The notes: a model not told the origin generated them from the sequence alone. DNA of 64,000 nt from Sulfurimonas denitrificans DSM 1251 (GCF_000012965.1 NC_007575.1:310001-374000), one strand, 5' to 3'. Shown: positions 8,676 through 16,932, counted from the first letter of the stretch. Numbers and translations are program-made.

Positions 8676-8979
8676 GATTGCATCCTTTTTTTTGTAATGA
8701 TATATTTATGCCTAGAGAGTTAATCTCTTTTAAAATTGATGCTCTAAACTCATCCATAGGTTCTACAATACTGTAAAAAGCCCATCTGCCACGTCTGTCA
8801 ACCTTTAAAAATCCTGCATCTTTTAAAATTTTTAGATGTCTTGATATACGAGATTGAATCATTGAAAATGAATTTTCTATATCACAGACACATACTTCAC
8901 CACTTTGATTTATATAATGAAGAATCTCAACTCTAGTGTAATCATTTACTGCGCCAATAGTTTTTAAAAAAACATCCAT
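8668..8979 (-). CDS. arsR: ArsR-family arsenic-responsive repressor
   Basis: A 103-residue winged-helix repressor with the As(III)-binding EVCVCDIE motif (Cys30, Cys32) in the DNA-recognition region and the QSRISRHLKILKDAGFL helix-turn-helix. Family members repress their own operon and release DNA when As(III)/Sb(III) binds the cysteines. It is the first gene of arsR-arsC-arsB, and an ATCAA-N6-TTGAT palindrome lies 51 bases upstream of its start, consistent with autoregulation. Confidence 0.9.
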   Translation of the reverse strand: MDVFLKTIGAVNDYTRVEILHYINQSGEVCVCDIENSFSMIQSRISRHLKILKDAGFLKVDRRGRWAFYSIVEPMDEFRASILKEINSLGINISLQKKGCNLE

Positions 8980-9024
8980 ATATTACTCCTTGTTAGAATT
9001 TTCAAAATTATAACAGTTTATAAA

Positions 9025-9046
9025 CAATATATCAAGATATATTGAT
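9025..9046. promoter_or_regulatory. Candidate ArsR operator
   Basis: Two overlapping palindromes lie upstream of arsR. One is CAATATATC-AA-GATATATTG (9025-9044). The other is ATCAA-N6-TTGAT (9031-9046), the arrangement known for several ArsR/SmtB-family operators. It sits in the 139-base gap between arsR and the histidine kinase gene, where the arsR promoter must lie. Binding is inferred, not shown. Confidence 0.65.
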
Positions 9047-9118
9047 GTAAGATTTCTAAGTTTTAAAATAAGCACCTTATAAATGTCTCAGAGATAAATC
9101 ATAATAAGGATATTTTTC

Positions 9119-10528
9119 TTAAATATTCCTAGTTAAGAGAAGTTCATTTTTTGGAATCAGTATAGTTACAGTTGTTCCAATATCTTTTCTACTTTGTAAC
9201 TTAATTTTGTAGTTGTGAATATCTAAAATCATCTTTACAATAGAGAGTCCTAAACCAAAACCTGCATCTTTTCTTGAGCGGGCTTTATCTGCTCTGTAAA
9301 ATCTATCAAAGATAAAAGGTAAATCTTCATCGCTTATGCCATATCCGTTGTCTTTAATAATAAGCAGATACTCTTGGCTAGTCTCATCCATTGAAATCTC
9401 TATTGTTGTATCGCTCTTGCTATATACAATTGCATTTTTAAGAATGTTGTTTATAGCAATTTTTAAAAGGGTCTCATTTGCGTAAATGGTTGAGGGGATA
9501 ATTTTTTTTATGACTATATCTATGTTTTTATTTTTGGCAAATTTTTCTATCCACAAGGCTGTATCTGTGACTATTTCATCTAAATATATCTCTAAAAAGC
9601 CACTCTTTATCTCTGATGTATCTTTTTTAGCAAGGAAAAGAAGTTGATTTATTATCTCTTGGATGTTAATACTCTCTTCTAAAATATCTTTTAAAATATC
9701 TTTGTACTCCTCTGTTGATCTCTCTTGTTTGAGAGCTACTTCTATCTCTCCACGAATAACAGTTAAGGGAGTTTTTAGCTCATGTGAAGCGTCTTGGCTA
9801 AATGAGGTTATTTTATTAAAAGAGTCCTCTAAGTTGCTTAGTAGATGGTTAAAAGTACTTACAAGCTCTTCTATCTCACTAGGAATTTTTTTCGTGTCTA
9901 TGCGGTTTGAGAGACTTTTTACAGAGATTAATTTTACAGACTCTATAACCTCTTTGACGGGAGAGAGAGTTTTATTTATAAGGATGTTTGCAATGAATAG
10001 AAAAATTATTAAGATAATTGGAGTTGCTATAATCAAATTATATAGAAGTTGTTTTATATATGCAGAATCAATATCTTTTTTAGTAGCAAGTTGGATAAAA
10101 AATTTACTATCCTCTTTTTCAAAAATAAGCATAGAACTGACACGATATATACCTTTGTTGAAGTAGTAGATACTATTAAGGTGCCCAATCTCATTAAGAG
10201 GTATCTCAAATAGATAACTCATATCATCAGAGGAGATGCTCTCATGCTCTATAGTTTTGCTCTGTTTGTTATAGTGGATGATTTTTAAAAAGAGAGGGGT
10301 GATTGAAAACTCTCCTAAGAGTTCATCTGCAAACCCTTTAGCGTTAGAGTAACTGCTCTCTTTAAAGTCAGGTATAACATCCAAAGATATCATCTTAAGT
10401 TGTGCATCAGTTGTGTTTAAAAGACCTTTTTTTGCCGTGCTATAAATAAAGCCACCATAGATAAAAAGAACTATAAAATTTATGATAAAAAAGTAAAAAA
10501 GCAGTTTTAATCTTAAGCTCTTAAACAT
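9119..10528 (-). CDS. Membrane sensor histidine kinase (HAMP-HisKA-HATPase)
   Basis: A 469-residue kinase: TM1 at about 8-30, an extracytoplasmic sensor of about 130 residues, TM2 at about 163-185, HAMP, then the H-box SQDASHELKTPLTVIRGE with phospho-acceptor His249. The ATP-binding domain follows with an N-box (INNILKNAIVY), G1 (DNGYGIS), F-box (FIFDRFYRAD) and G2 (GFGLGLSIV). It overlaps the response regulator gene by 8 bases, so they form one pair. It is the last gene of a unit with a sulfatase-family transferase and dgkA, suggesting an envelope signal. The ligand is unknown. Confidence 0.9.
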   Translation of the reverse strand: MFKSLRLKLLFYFFIINFIVLFIYGGFIYSTAKKGLLNTTDAQLKMISLDVIPDFKESSYSNAKGFADELLGEFSITPLFLKIIHYNKQSKTIEHESISSDDMSYLFEIPLNEIGHLNSIYYFNKGIYRVSSMLIFEKEDSKFFIQLATKKDIDSAYIKQLLYNLIIATPIILIIFLFIANILINKTLSPVKEVIESVKLISVKSLSNRIDTKKIPSEIEELVSTFNHLLSNLEDSFNKITSFSQDASHELKTPLTVIRGEIEVALKQERSTEEYKDILKDILEESINIQEIINQLLFLAKKDTSEIKSGFLEIYLDEIVTDTALWIEKFAKNKNIDIVIKKIIPSTIYANETLLKIAINNILKNAIVYSKSDTTIEISMDETSQEYLLIIKDNGYGISDEDLPFIFDRFYRADKARSRKDAGFGLGLSIVKMILDIHNYKIKLQSRKDIGTTVTILIPKNELLLTRNI

Positions 10529-11195
10529 CTTTCTCGCTTAACATGTAGCCTAATCCTCTTACTGTATGTATAAGTTTTGGCTCATAATCTTTATCTATTT
10601 TATTGCGCAAACGGTAGATATAAACATTTACGATATTACTCATACTGACCTCTGCCATATCACTTAGATTCTCTTTTATAATTGTCTCACTTAAGAGCTT
10701 CTTGGAATTTCTTGCTAGGTATTCAAGCAGGGCATACTCTTTTGCGGTTAGGTTAATCTTTTTATCTCCACGCTTTACTTCACGACGAGCTGTATTTATA
10801 GTTAAATCAGCTATAGCTATCGTGCTTGAGAGAGTTGAGGTAGTTCTTAGTTTGGAACGGATACGAGCTAAAAGTTCCTCAAATGAAAAAGGTTTTGTTA
10901 AGTAGTCATTTGCGCCACAATCAAGACCCTCAACTTTATCTTTAATCGCATCTCTAGCTGTTAGCATAATGATTGGAGTTGCAATGTTTTTGCCTCTTAT
11001 GTTTTTACAGACATCTATCCCACCAAGTCCATGAATCATCAAATCAAGCAAAACAATATCATAAGAGTTAGTCTCTACAAGATAGATAGCTTCATATCCA
11101 TTAGATGTGACATCAACGCTGTATGACTCCTCTTGCAGACCTTTTTTTATGAAAGATGCAATTTTTTCATCATCTTCAACAACTAATATTCGCAT
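10521..11195 (-). CDS. OmpR/PhoB-family response regulator
   Basis: A 224-residue regulator with an N-terminal receiver (acidic pair Asp8/Asp9, phospho-acceptor Asp51 in VLLDLM, Thr79, Lys101 in LTKPFSF) and a C-terminal winged-helix DNA-binding domain ending HTVRGLGYML. It overlaps the histidine kinase gene and starts 3 bases after dgkA. It probably controls this operon and perhaps the divergent transferase gene; a perfect palindrome at 13572-13589 is a candidate binding site. Confidence 0.92.
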   Translation of the reverse strand: MRILVVEDDEKIASFIKKGLQEESYSVDVTSNGYEAIYLVETNSYDIVLLDLMIHGLGGIDVCKNIRGKNIATPIIMLTARDAIKDKVEGLDCGANDYLTKPFSFEELLARIRSKLRTTSTLSSTIAIADLTINTARREVKRGDKKINLTAKEYALLEYLARNSKKLLSETIIKENLSDMAEVSMSNIVNVYIYRLRNKIDKDYEPKLIHTVRGLGYMLSEKDV

Positions 11196-11198
11196 AAG

Positions 11199-11558
11199 TT
11201 ATAGCGTCTCCCAAATTATAAAAATCCAAGTTACTACAAAAATAGCTATAGATAAAAAAACAACACTGCTTCCAATATCTTTTGCTCGTCCTGCAAGTGG
11301 GTGATGTTCAAGTGTAACCAAATCAACAACTCTCTCAATAGCGCTGTTTATAGCCTCTGCTATTAGCATGCTAAAGAGCGTTATAAACATAAGAAGTTTG
11401 TTTGTAAGAGAGACATCTATAAAGATAATAACGGGTAGTAAAGTTATAGCTACAAAGAGTTCAATTTTAAATGAGGTCTCAGTTGCAACTAAATCTCTTA
11501 GCCCTTTTATCGCATAGGATGTGTTTTTAAAAAAATTATATTTAGGCTGATTTCTCAA
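11199..11558 (-). CDS. dgkA: Diacylglycerol kinase (prokaryotic DgkA)
   Basis: A small inner-membrane kinase (119 residues, three membrane helices) that phosphorylates diacylglycerol to phosphatidic acid. The signature EAINSAIERVVDLV and the downstream HPLAGRAKDIGSSVVF are clear. DgkA recycles the diacylglycerol left when phosphoglycerol or phosphoethanolamine head groups are moved from phospholipids to envelope acceptors. That fits its 4-base overlap with the upstream sulfatase-family transferase gene. Confidence 0.92.
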   Translation of the reverse strand: MRNQPKYNFFKNTSYAIKGLRDLVATETSFKIELFVAITLLPVIIFIDVSLTNKLLMFITLFSMLIAEAINSAIERVVDLVTLEHHPLAGRAKDIGSSVVFLSIAIFVVTWIFIIWETL

Positions 11559-13495
11559 TTGTTTTTATCCTTAGGTTTATATAGTTTCTTCTCATACATG
11601 TAACTAAGCGCCACAACAAAAGCCAGAGCATCTTTTTCTAGCTCCTCATCACTTTGAGTAGGAGTTAGATGGTTATTTGTATCCATATAATTTGCTGGAT
11701 CTTCATATATAAATGTAGATGCTTTTTGATCCGTACCAATTATGGCAACTTTGTCATCTACTCTTAGCGCATAAGATGTATGAAACTGCATAAGTGAGAT
11801 ATTTTGCTTCTCGTCGCTAAAAATTGAGTGTCCCATAATAGGATATGTAAAATCCAAACCTATCAAATCAAGAGCAGTAGCAAGAACATCTGGTTGAGTT
11901 GAAATTTTATCATAAATTTGAGGCTTGACATCTGCGCCAAGAATCAAAGCAGGTATGTGAAACATATCAACAGGAATTAAGTCATTGCCATAAACTCTAA
12001 CGTTATGATCTGCAACAATAACAAAAATGGTATCTTTATAATATGGCTCTTTCTTTGCCATCTCAATTAATCTCCCAATTGCAAAGTCAGCATATTTGAT
12101 GGCATTTTTAACACTATTTGGAGCTACTCCATCTAGTAGTTCTATTTTTTCATAAGGATATTCAAAGGGGGAGTGGTTTGATTGAGAAAACATAACAGTT
12201 GCAAATTTTTGATTTTTTTCATGCATCTTCTTAAACTCTTCGTTTGCTCTCACAGCCAAATCTTCATCGCAAACGCCCCATGGAGCTGTAAATGTTGGAT
12301 TTACAAAACATGGCTGATCAATAATTTCATCAAAACCGTTACCAAGGTACCAGCTCCTCATGTTGTCAAATCTACTCTCCCCACCATACATAAAGGTCGT
12401 GTGATAATCAAATGGCTTAAGTAGTGAGGCAATTGTAAAAAAACCACTCTGAGACTTGCTTCTCTTTAAAACACCATCCCCAGGAATTGCAAGATTTCCA
12501 GCACTCATGCCAGCTAACCCGCGAATGCTTCTTGTCCCATTTGAGTACAAATCTGTAAATAAAATTCCCTCTTTGCTGAGGTTGTTAAAGTTTGGTGTTA
12601 TCCCTTTTTCTCCGCCAACTGCCTCTACAAATTGATAACCAAAACTCTCTTGTATAAAAATTACAAGATTTTTTGGTTTAGTTGTTTTAAAGTGGCTCTC
12701 TTGAACTCTCAAGAAAAGAGAGTCATCGTCAGTGGTTTTTATATTTAATCTTTTTTTAACTCTTTTTATCGCCTCTTTTGTATCCATTTTGCCATATTTA
12801 GCCATCATCTTCTCACTACCATGTGCTGAATTGCTATATACAGCATACAAAATAGAGTAGATGGAGTTTTTTGTTATCTCATTTACCATTCTGTTTGTCG
12901 TGTACATCGCATCAGAAGCATTTGCTGGTCTGTGTCCAAATGATGAACGTGCGCCAATAAAAAGTAGTAAAAATATAGGTAAAAATAGAGCAATGCGCTT
13001 TAGGTAGCTAGTTTCAAATATTTTTGAAGTGCTGTTTTTTGCATATTTTAGATAAAGATAGATAAATGCACCAATCATCCCAAAGGCTACGAGAAGCTCT
13101 AGTTTATAATCCGCAAATATCATAGCAAAAACTTCTTGCGGATATACAAGATACTCAACAAAAAGATAGTTTGGACGTACATCATACTGCGCTATAAAAG
13201 GCAGAGTCGCATTTTCTATATAGATTATAATTGAGAAAACCACTAAAAAATAGTATTTTAAAAATTTTTCAACAGACTCTTTGAGTTTTGCTGGAGTTAA
13301 TGAGAGTAAAATAAGTGGAATAAGTAAAAGTGTAGATGCGACAATTGTATCCATTCTAAGACCATAAATAAAAGTGAGCCAATAATCAACACCGCTATCT
13401 TTGAAGTTATCAAAATAGAGTACAAAGAGTACTGCTCTGCCGATGAAAAATAGAGTAATCATATAAAGATAATATTTGATGAGATATTTAAACAT
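11555..13495 (-). CDS. LTA synthase/EptA-like sulfatase-family membrane transferase
   Basis: A 646-residue protein with about five N-terminal membrane segments (to about residue 182) and a periplasmic alkaline-phosphatase-superfamily domain. Likely active-site residues are the metal ligand Glu283 (FIQESFGY), the nucleophile Thr321 (SNGTRSIRG) and the late metal pair in VADHN. Relatives move phosphoglycerol or phosphoethanolamine from phospholipids to LTA, periplasmic glucans, lipid A or proteins. In a Gram-negative, one of the latter three acceptors is likely. It heads the operon with dgkA, a response regulator and a kinase, and is paralogous to the divergent gene at 13665. The substrate cannot be read from sequence. 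Confidence 0.85.
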   Translation of the reverse strand: MFKYLIKYYLYMITLFFIGRAVLFVLYFDNFKDSGVDYWLTFIYGLRMDTIVASTLLLIPLILLSLTPAKLKESVEKFLKYYFLVVFSIIIYIENATLPFIAQYDVRPNYLFVEYLVYPQEVFAMIFADYKLELLVAFGMIGAFIYLYLKYAKNSTSKIFETSYLKRIALFLPIFLLLFIGARSSFGHRPANASDAMYTTNRMVNEITKNSIYSILYAVYSNSAHGSEKMMAKYGKMDTKEAIKRVKKRLNIKTTDDDSLFLRVQESHFKTTKPKNLVIFIQESFGYQFVEAVGGEKGITPNFNNLSKEGILFTDLYSNGTRSIRGLAGMSAGNLAIPGDGVLKRSKSQSGFFTIASLLKPFDYHTTFMYGGESRFDNMRSWYLGNGFDEIIDQPCFVNPTFTAPWGVCDEDLAVRANEEFKKMHEKNQKFATVMFSQSNHSPFEYPYEKIELLDGVAPNSVKNAIKYADFAIGRLIEMAKKEPYYKDTIFVIVADHNVRVYGNDLIPVDMFHIPALILGADVKPQIYDKISTQPDVLATALDLIGLDFTYPIMGHSIFSDEKQNISLMQFHTSYALRVDDKVAIIGTDQKASTFIYEDPANYMDTNNHLTPTQSDEELEKDALAFVVALSYMYEKKLYKPKDKNN

Positions 13496-13571
13496 GTAAA
13501 CCTTTGCTTTTTTGTTTTTAGAAAAATATCACTATTTTGTTAAAACAATATGAATATAAAATGACAAATTG

Positions 13572-13589
13572 TTCATATAGTTATATGAA
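13572..13589. promoter_or_regulatory. Perfect palindrome between divergent transferase genes
   Basis: TTCATATA-GT-TATATGAA is an 18-base perfect inverted repeat in the 169-base AT-rich gap between the two paralogous transferase genes. Partial copies (ATATGAA near 13549, ATTCAT near 13595) flank it. Its central position suits an operator serving both promoters, perhaps for the nearby response regulator. This is an inference from position and symmetry. Confidence 0.5.
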
Positions 13590-13664
13590 ATAAAATTCAT
13601 CTTTTTTTCACTTTAATTTCATCACTATAACCTAATATTTCGCAATTTATTTTAAGGATTTTTT

Positions 13665-15587
13665 ATGCAAGAGAGTATGCGAAACAGATTTCATTTTATA
13701 GGGATAGTCTTTTGGATTTTTTTAGCAATTTCTGCAATAACAAGAACAGTGCTTCTGGTTAAATCAATAGATGTAGTAAGCCTATCTATATTAGAGATAT
13801 TAAAAATTTATCTCATTGGAGCTTTTTATGATTCTGTTAGCGCTGGATATTTAGTTATTCCTTTTGTAATCTATCTATTTTTTATTCCGCAAAAACTATT
13901 TAACCATAAACTTCATCGTTATCTCACCTACGCTTTTTCTTATACACTTCTCTTTGGAGCAGTTTTTTTATCATTTAGCGAGTGGTTTTTTTGGGATGAA
14001 TTTAGTGTTAGATTTAATTTTATAGCAGTTGATTATCTTGTATATACAAAAGAGGTAATTGGAAATATAAAAGAGTCCTATCCGATGGGACTGCTTTTAA
14101 CTGTTATAGCAACGATTGCAGCACTGCTCTTCTATTTTTTATATAAAACAAAAAGAGTCGATACGCTGCTTAGAGATAGCAGTACAATTAAACAAAGAAT
14201 CAAACCAACTCTAATCTATCTTCTCATACCAATAATCTCTTTTGCTCAAGTGACGGACGGCTTATCAAAATTTTCTGCAAATCAGTACAACAATGAACTA
14301 AGTAAATCAGGGCTCTACTCACTCTTTGGTGCATTTAGAAATAATACACTTGATTACAATACATTTTATCTTAGCGAAGATGAGCAGAGTGCTCTGTCAA
14401 ATCTTAAAAAATCGTTATCATCTGATAACTCTACATTTTTAAACGATGGAGGAGTTACAAGAAACATTATAAATAAGTCTCAAGAGAAGGATTATAATGT
14501 AGTAATGATAGTAGTAGAGAGCTTAAGTGGAAGGTTTCTTGAGTCTCTTGGAGGAGATAAAGGATTGACTCCAAACCTTGATTCACTTGTAAAAGAGAGT
14601 ATGTTTTTTGATAACTTTTATGCAACAGGAACAAGAACCATAAGAGGAATGGAGTCCATTACACTCTCAGTTCCGCCGATGCCAGGGCGCTCTATTGTAA
14701 AGAAGCCAGACAATCATAATATGTACTCAAGTGGATTTATCTTTCGTAATAAAGGGTATGAGACAAAGTTTATCTATGGTGGATATGGCTACTTTGACAA
14801 CATGAATGAGTTTTTCTCAAATAATGGATTCTCTGTTGTTGATAGAGTAAATTTTAGTGATGAGGAGGATACCTTTCATACAGTTTGGGGAGTTTGTGAT
14901 GAGGATTTGTTAAACAAAACTCTAAAAGAGGCGGACATGTCATATCATGCGCATAAGCCATTTATGAGTTTTGTTATGACTACATCAAACCACAGACCTT
15001 ATGACTATCCAAATGGGCGTGTTGATATACCATCTCATACAGGAAGAGATGGTGCTGTAAAATATACAGATTATGCAATTGGCGATTTTTTGAAAAAGGC
15101 AAAAGATAAACCGTGGTTTAAAAATACAATTTTTGTAATAGTTGCTGATCATTGTGCAACAAGTGCAGGAAAGAGTGAACTTCCTCTTGATAAATACCAT
15201 ATTCCTATGATTATTTATGCTCCAGAGCTTATTCAGCCACAAGTTATTAATAAAATCTCAAGTCAAATAGACATAATGCCGACACTCTTTAATATGTTAA
15301 ATTGGTCATACAAGAGTAAATTTTACGGAAAAGATATACTAGAAGAGTCATTTGAGCCAAGAGCGTTAGTTGGAACATACCAAAAGCTTGGACTATATAA
15401 AGATGATGTTTTAAGTGTTTTGTCTGTTGGTAAAAAATTAAACAGTTATGAAGTGTTAGAGCAAGATATTTTCTCTACAAAGTATAAAGAGGTCTCTTTA
15501 GATACAAAAATTAAAGATGAGATTCTAAGTTACTATCAAAGTGCAAGTTATATACAAGAGAGAAAATTAGATAGATATGAAGATTAA
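13665..15587 (+). CDS. LTA synthase/EptA-like sulfatase-family membrane transferase (second copy)
   Basis: A 640-residue paralogue of the gene at 11555-13495, with the same layout: about five N-terminal membrane segments (to about residue 197), then a periplasmic phosphatase-fold domain. Predicted catalytic residues are Glu285 (IVVESLSGRF), Thr323 (ATGTRTIRG) and the metal pair in VADHC. Both copies share the FxxVDYLVY/VEYLVY-xx-EV segment before the third or fourth membrane span. It has a good AAGGA site before the ATG. It overlaps the PAP2 gene by 11 bases, which suggests coupled lipid head-group transfer and dephosphorylation. Confidence 0.85.
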   Translation: MQESMRNRFHFIGIVFWIFLAISAITRTVLLVKSIDVVSLSILEILKIYLIGAFYDSVSAGYLVIPFVIYLFFIPQKLFNHKLHRYLTYAFSYTLLFGAVFLSFSEWFFWDEFSVRFNFIAVDYLVYTKEVIGNIKESYPMGLLLTVIATIAALLFYFLYKTKRVDTLLRDSSTIKQRIKPTLIYLLIPIISFAQVTDGLSKFSANQYNNELSKSGLYSLFGAFRNNTLDYNTFYLSEDEQSALSNLKKSLSSDNSTFLNDGGVTRNIINKSQEKDYNVVMIVVESLSGRFLESLGGDKGLTPNLDSLVKESMFFDNFYATGTRTIRGMESITLSVPPMPGRSIVKKPDNHNMYSSGFIFRNKGYETKFIYGGYGYFDNMNEFFSNNGFSVVDRVNFSDEEDTFHTVWGVCDEDLLNKTLKEADMSYHAHKPFMSFVMTTSNHRPYDYPNGRVDIPSHTGRDGAVKYTDYAIGDFLKKAKDKPWFKNTIFVIVADHCATSAGKSELPLDKYHIPMIIYAPELIQPQVINKISSQIDIMPTLFNMLNWSYKSKFYGKDILEESFEPRALVGTYQKLGLYKDDVLSVLSVGKKLNSYEVLEQDIFSTKYKEVSLDTKIKDEILSYYQSASYIQERKLDRYED

Positions 15588-16257
15588 CAGAGAAATCGTA
15601 ATTATACTAACTACTCTAATAGCTCTATTTTTACTCTTCGAGATTACAAATATTGATATGTTTGTACAGAAGTTTTTTTATGACGATATCTCTCATAAAT
15701 GGTTGTTAAGCCATGAAAAGGGGAGCTGGTTAGACATAGTTTTTTATACAGGAATAAAAAAAAGCATTATTGCATTTGCTGTCATAATTTTGTTCTTGTA
15801 TCTTTACTCATTTAGAAAATCAGCGAAAAAACTAAGAGAGTATAGAGAAGGACTTCTAATTGTTTGGCTAAGTGTGGCTATTGTTCCAGCTTTAATTGGC
15901 TTTTTAAAAGCTACAACAAATGTGCCTTGTCCATGTGATGCTTTCGTTTTTGGTGGAGATTATCCATACATAAGAGTTCTTGATTCAATGCCACAAGAGA
16001 TTATGAAAAAATTTAAGTGCTATCCAGCAGGTCATGCCAGTGGCGGTTTTGCGCTGATGTCGCTTTTTTTCCTTTTTAAATCAAAAATAAATCAAATCTT
16101 AGCTTTAGTAGTTACGCTTATTATTGGTTGGAGCATGGGCATATATAAGATGCTAATTGGAGATCACTATTTAAGCCATACGATTATAACAATGGTTTTG
16201 TCATGGCTTTTAATACTTATAATAAAAAAAGTTGTAAATAAATATTGCAAATTGTAA
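15577..16257 (+). CDS. PAP2-family membrane phosphatase
   Basis: A 226-residue membrane protein with a PAP2 signature: CYPAGHASGG (PSGH-type motif) and GDHYLSH (the third motif with its catalytic His). The first motif is degenerate: FLKATTNVPCPCD, where KX6RP is expected, lacks the Arg. Relatives remove phosphate from phosphatidic acid, undecaprenyl pyrophosphate, phosphatidylglycerophosphate or lipid A. Its 11-base overlap with the transferase gene points to the same envelope pathway. The exact substrate is unknown. Confidence 0.8.
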   Translation: MKINREIVIILTTLIALFLLFEITNIDMFVQKFFYDDISHKWLLSHEKGSWLDIVFYTGIKKSIIAFAVIILFLYLYSFRKSAKKLREYREGLLIVWLSVAIVPALIGFLKATTNVPCPCDAFVFGGDYPYIRVLDSMPQEIMKKFKCYPAGHASGGFALMSLFFLFKSKINQILALVVTLIIGWSMGIYKMLIGDHYLSHTIITMVLSWLLILIIKKVVNKYCKL

Positions 16258-16312
16258 TATTTTTTTAAAATCTAATATTTTTTTTCTATTATTATAAAAA
16301 AATGGAAAAGTT

Positions 16313-16657
16313 ATGATTTTAGGAAAATGCCCATATTGCAAAGATGGCAACATTGAAGTAAGAGATAAAGAGGTTAGCGGCAAAAAAGTAAAACTTTATG
16401 CATGCTCAAATGCTCACTGGAGCACAGAAGATGGTGAGATGTTTGAACCGACAAAAGAGTCCACATGTAGCTTTAGAATCTGGCAAAATGCACTTGCTAA
16501 GTATGGGAAGTGGCTTACATATAAAGAGATAAGAGAACTTTTGGAAAATGAGAGTGTAGAAGTAGAGCTCTTAAGTAAGAAATATGGTAAAAAAATCTAT
16601 TATAAAAAATATATAATCACAAATGAAGAGTATGGTGTTAGTGTATTGTGGGAATAA
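16313..16657 (+). CDS. Small zinc-ribbon/topoisomerase C-terminal repeat protein
   Basis: A 114-residue protein with an N-terminal CPYC...C cluster (Cys6, Cys9 and a later Cys31) resembling a topoisomerase IA zinc ribbon. It is followed by an IWQNALAKYGKWLTYKEIRELL segment resembling the topoisomerase C-terminal repeat (Toprim_Crpt). No catalytic domain is present, so it is not a topoisomerase. It stands alone at the right edge of the accessory block. The role is unknown; nucleic-acid binding is a reasonable guess. Confidence 0.6.
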   Translation: MILGKCPYCKDGNIEVRDKEVSGKKVKLYACSNAHWSTEDGEMFEPTKESTCSFRIWQNALAKYGKWLTYKEIRELLENESVEVELLSKKYGKKIYYKKYIITNEEYGVSVLWE

Positions 16658-16735
16658 GTTGTTAAAAAAAAGAATCCAAAGAGAATAAAAGTTACAAAAC
16701 TAAACAACTTAATAAATCTTTTACATTTGTTTGTG

Positions 16736-16741
16736 TATAAT
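16736..16741 (+). promoter_or_regulatory. Candidate -10 element for the rpmJ-rplQ (alpha) operon
   Basis: TATAAT lies in the 275-base gap 16658-16932 between the zinc-ribbon gene and rpmJ, 191 bases before the rpmJ start, after a T-rich stretch. Because infA is terminated at 4094, the alpha operon needs its own promoter in this gap. The long leader (about 180 bases) could hold regulatory structure, but no clear S4-binding pseudoknot was identified by eye. Confidence 0.4.
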
Positions 16742-16932
16742 CCACATCCGCTTTGCTGTTTTAACAAAAGAGTAGAATGTTTTTGTTTATATAAATATGT
16801 ATAGACAAAAGTATTGGTTAATTTACACTTAACCTACAAACAGCAAATGGTCTGGCTAAATAAGAGGTTTCATTAACAAATAAGAGCTGAATTTTATTCA
16901 GATTTTATGAGAATTTATTGTAAGGACTTTCG

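Noticed and set aside
9663-10166. 167-codon plus-strand frame inside the histidine kinase gene
   Set aside because: Antisense to conserved kinase motifs; composition is typical of a shadow frame.
4095-16912. Integrative element or genomic island with attachment sites
   Set aside because: No integrase, transposase, tRNA target or flanking direct repeat was seen at either edge; called only as an accessory block.
16658-16932. Possible S4-binding pseudoknot leader before rpmJ
   Set aside because: The gap is long enough, but I could not identify a convincing nested stem and pseudoknot by eye, so it is not called.
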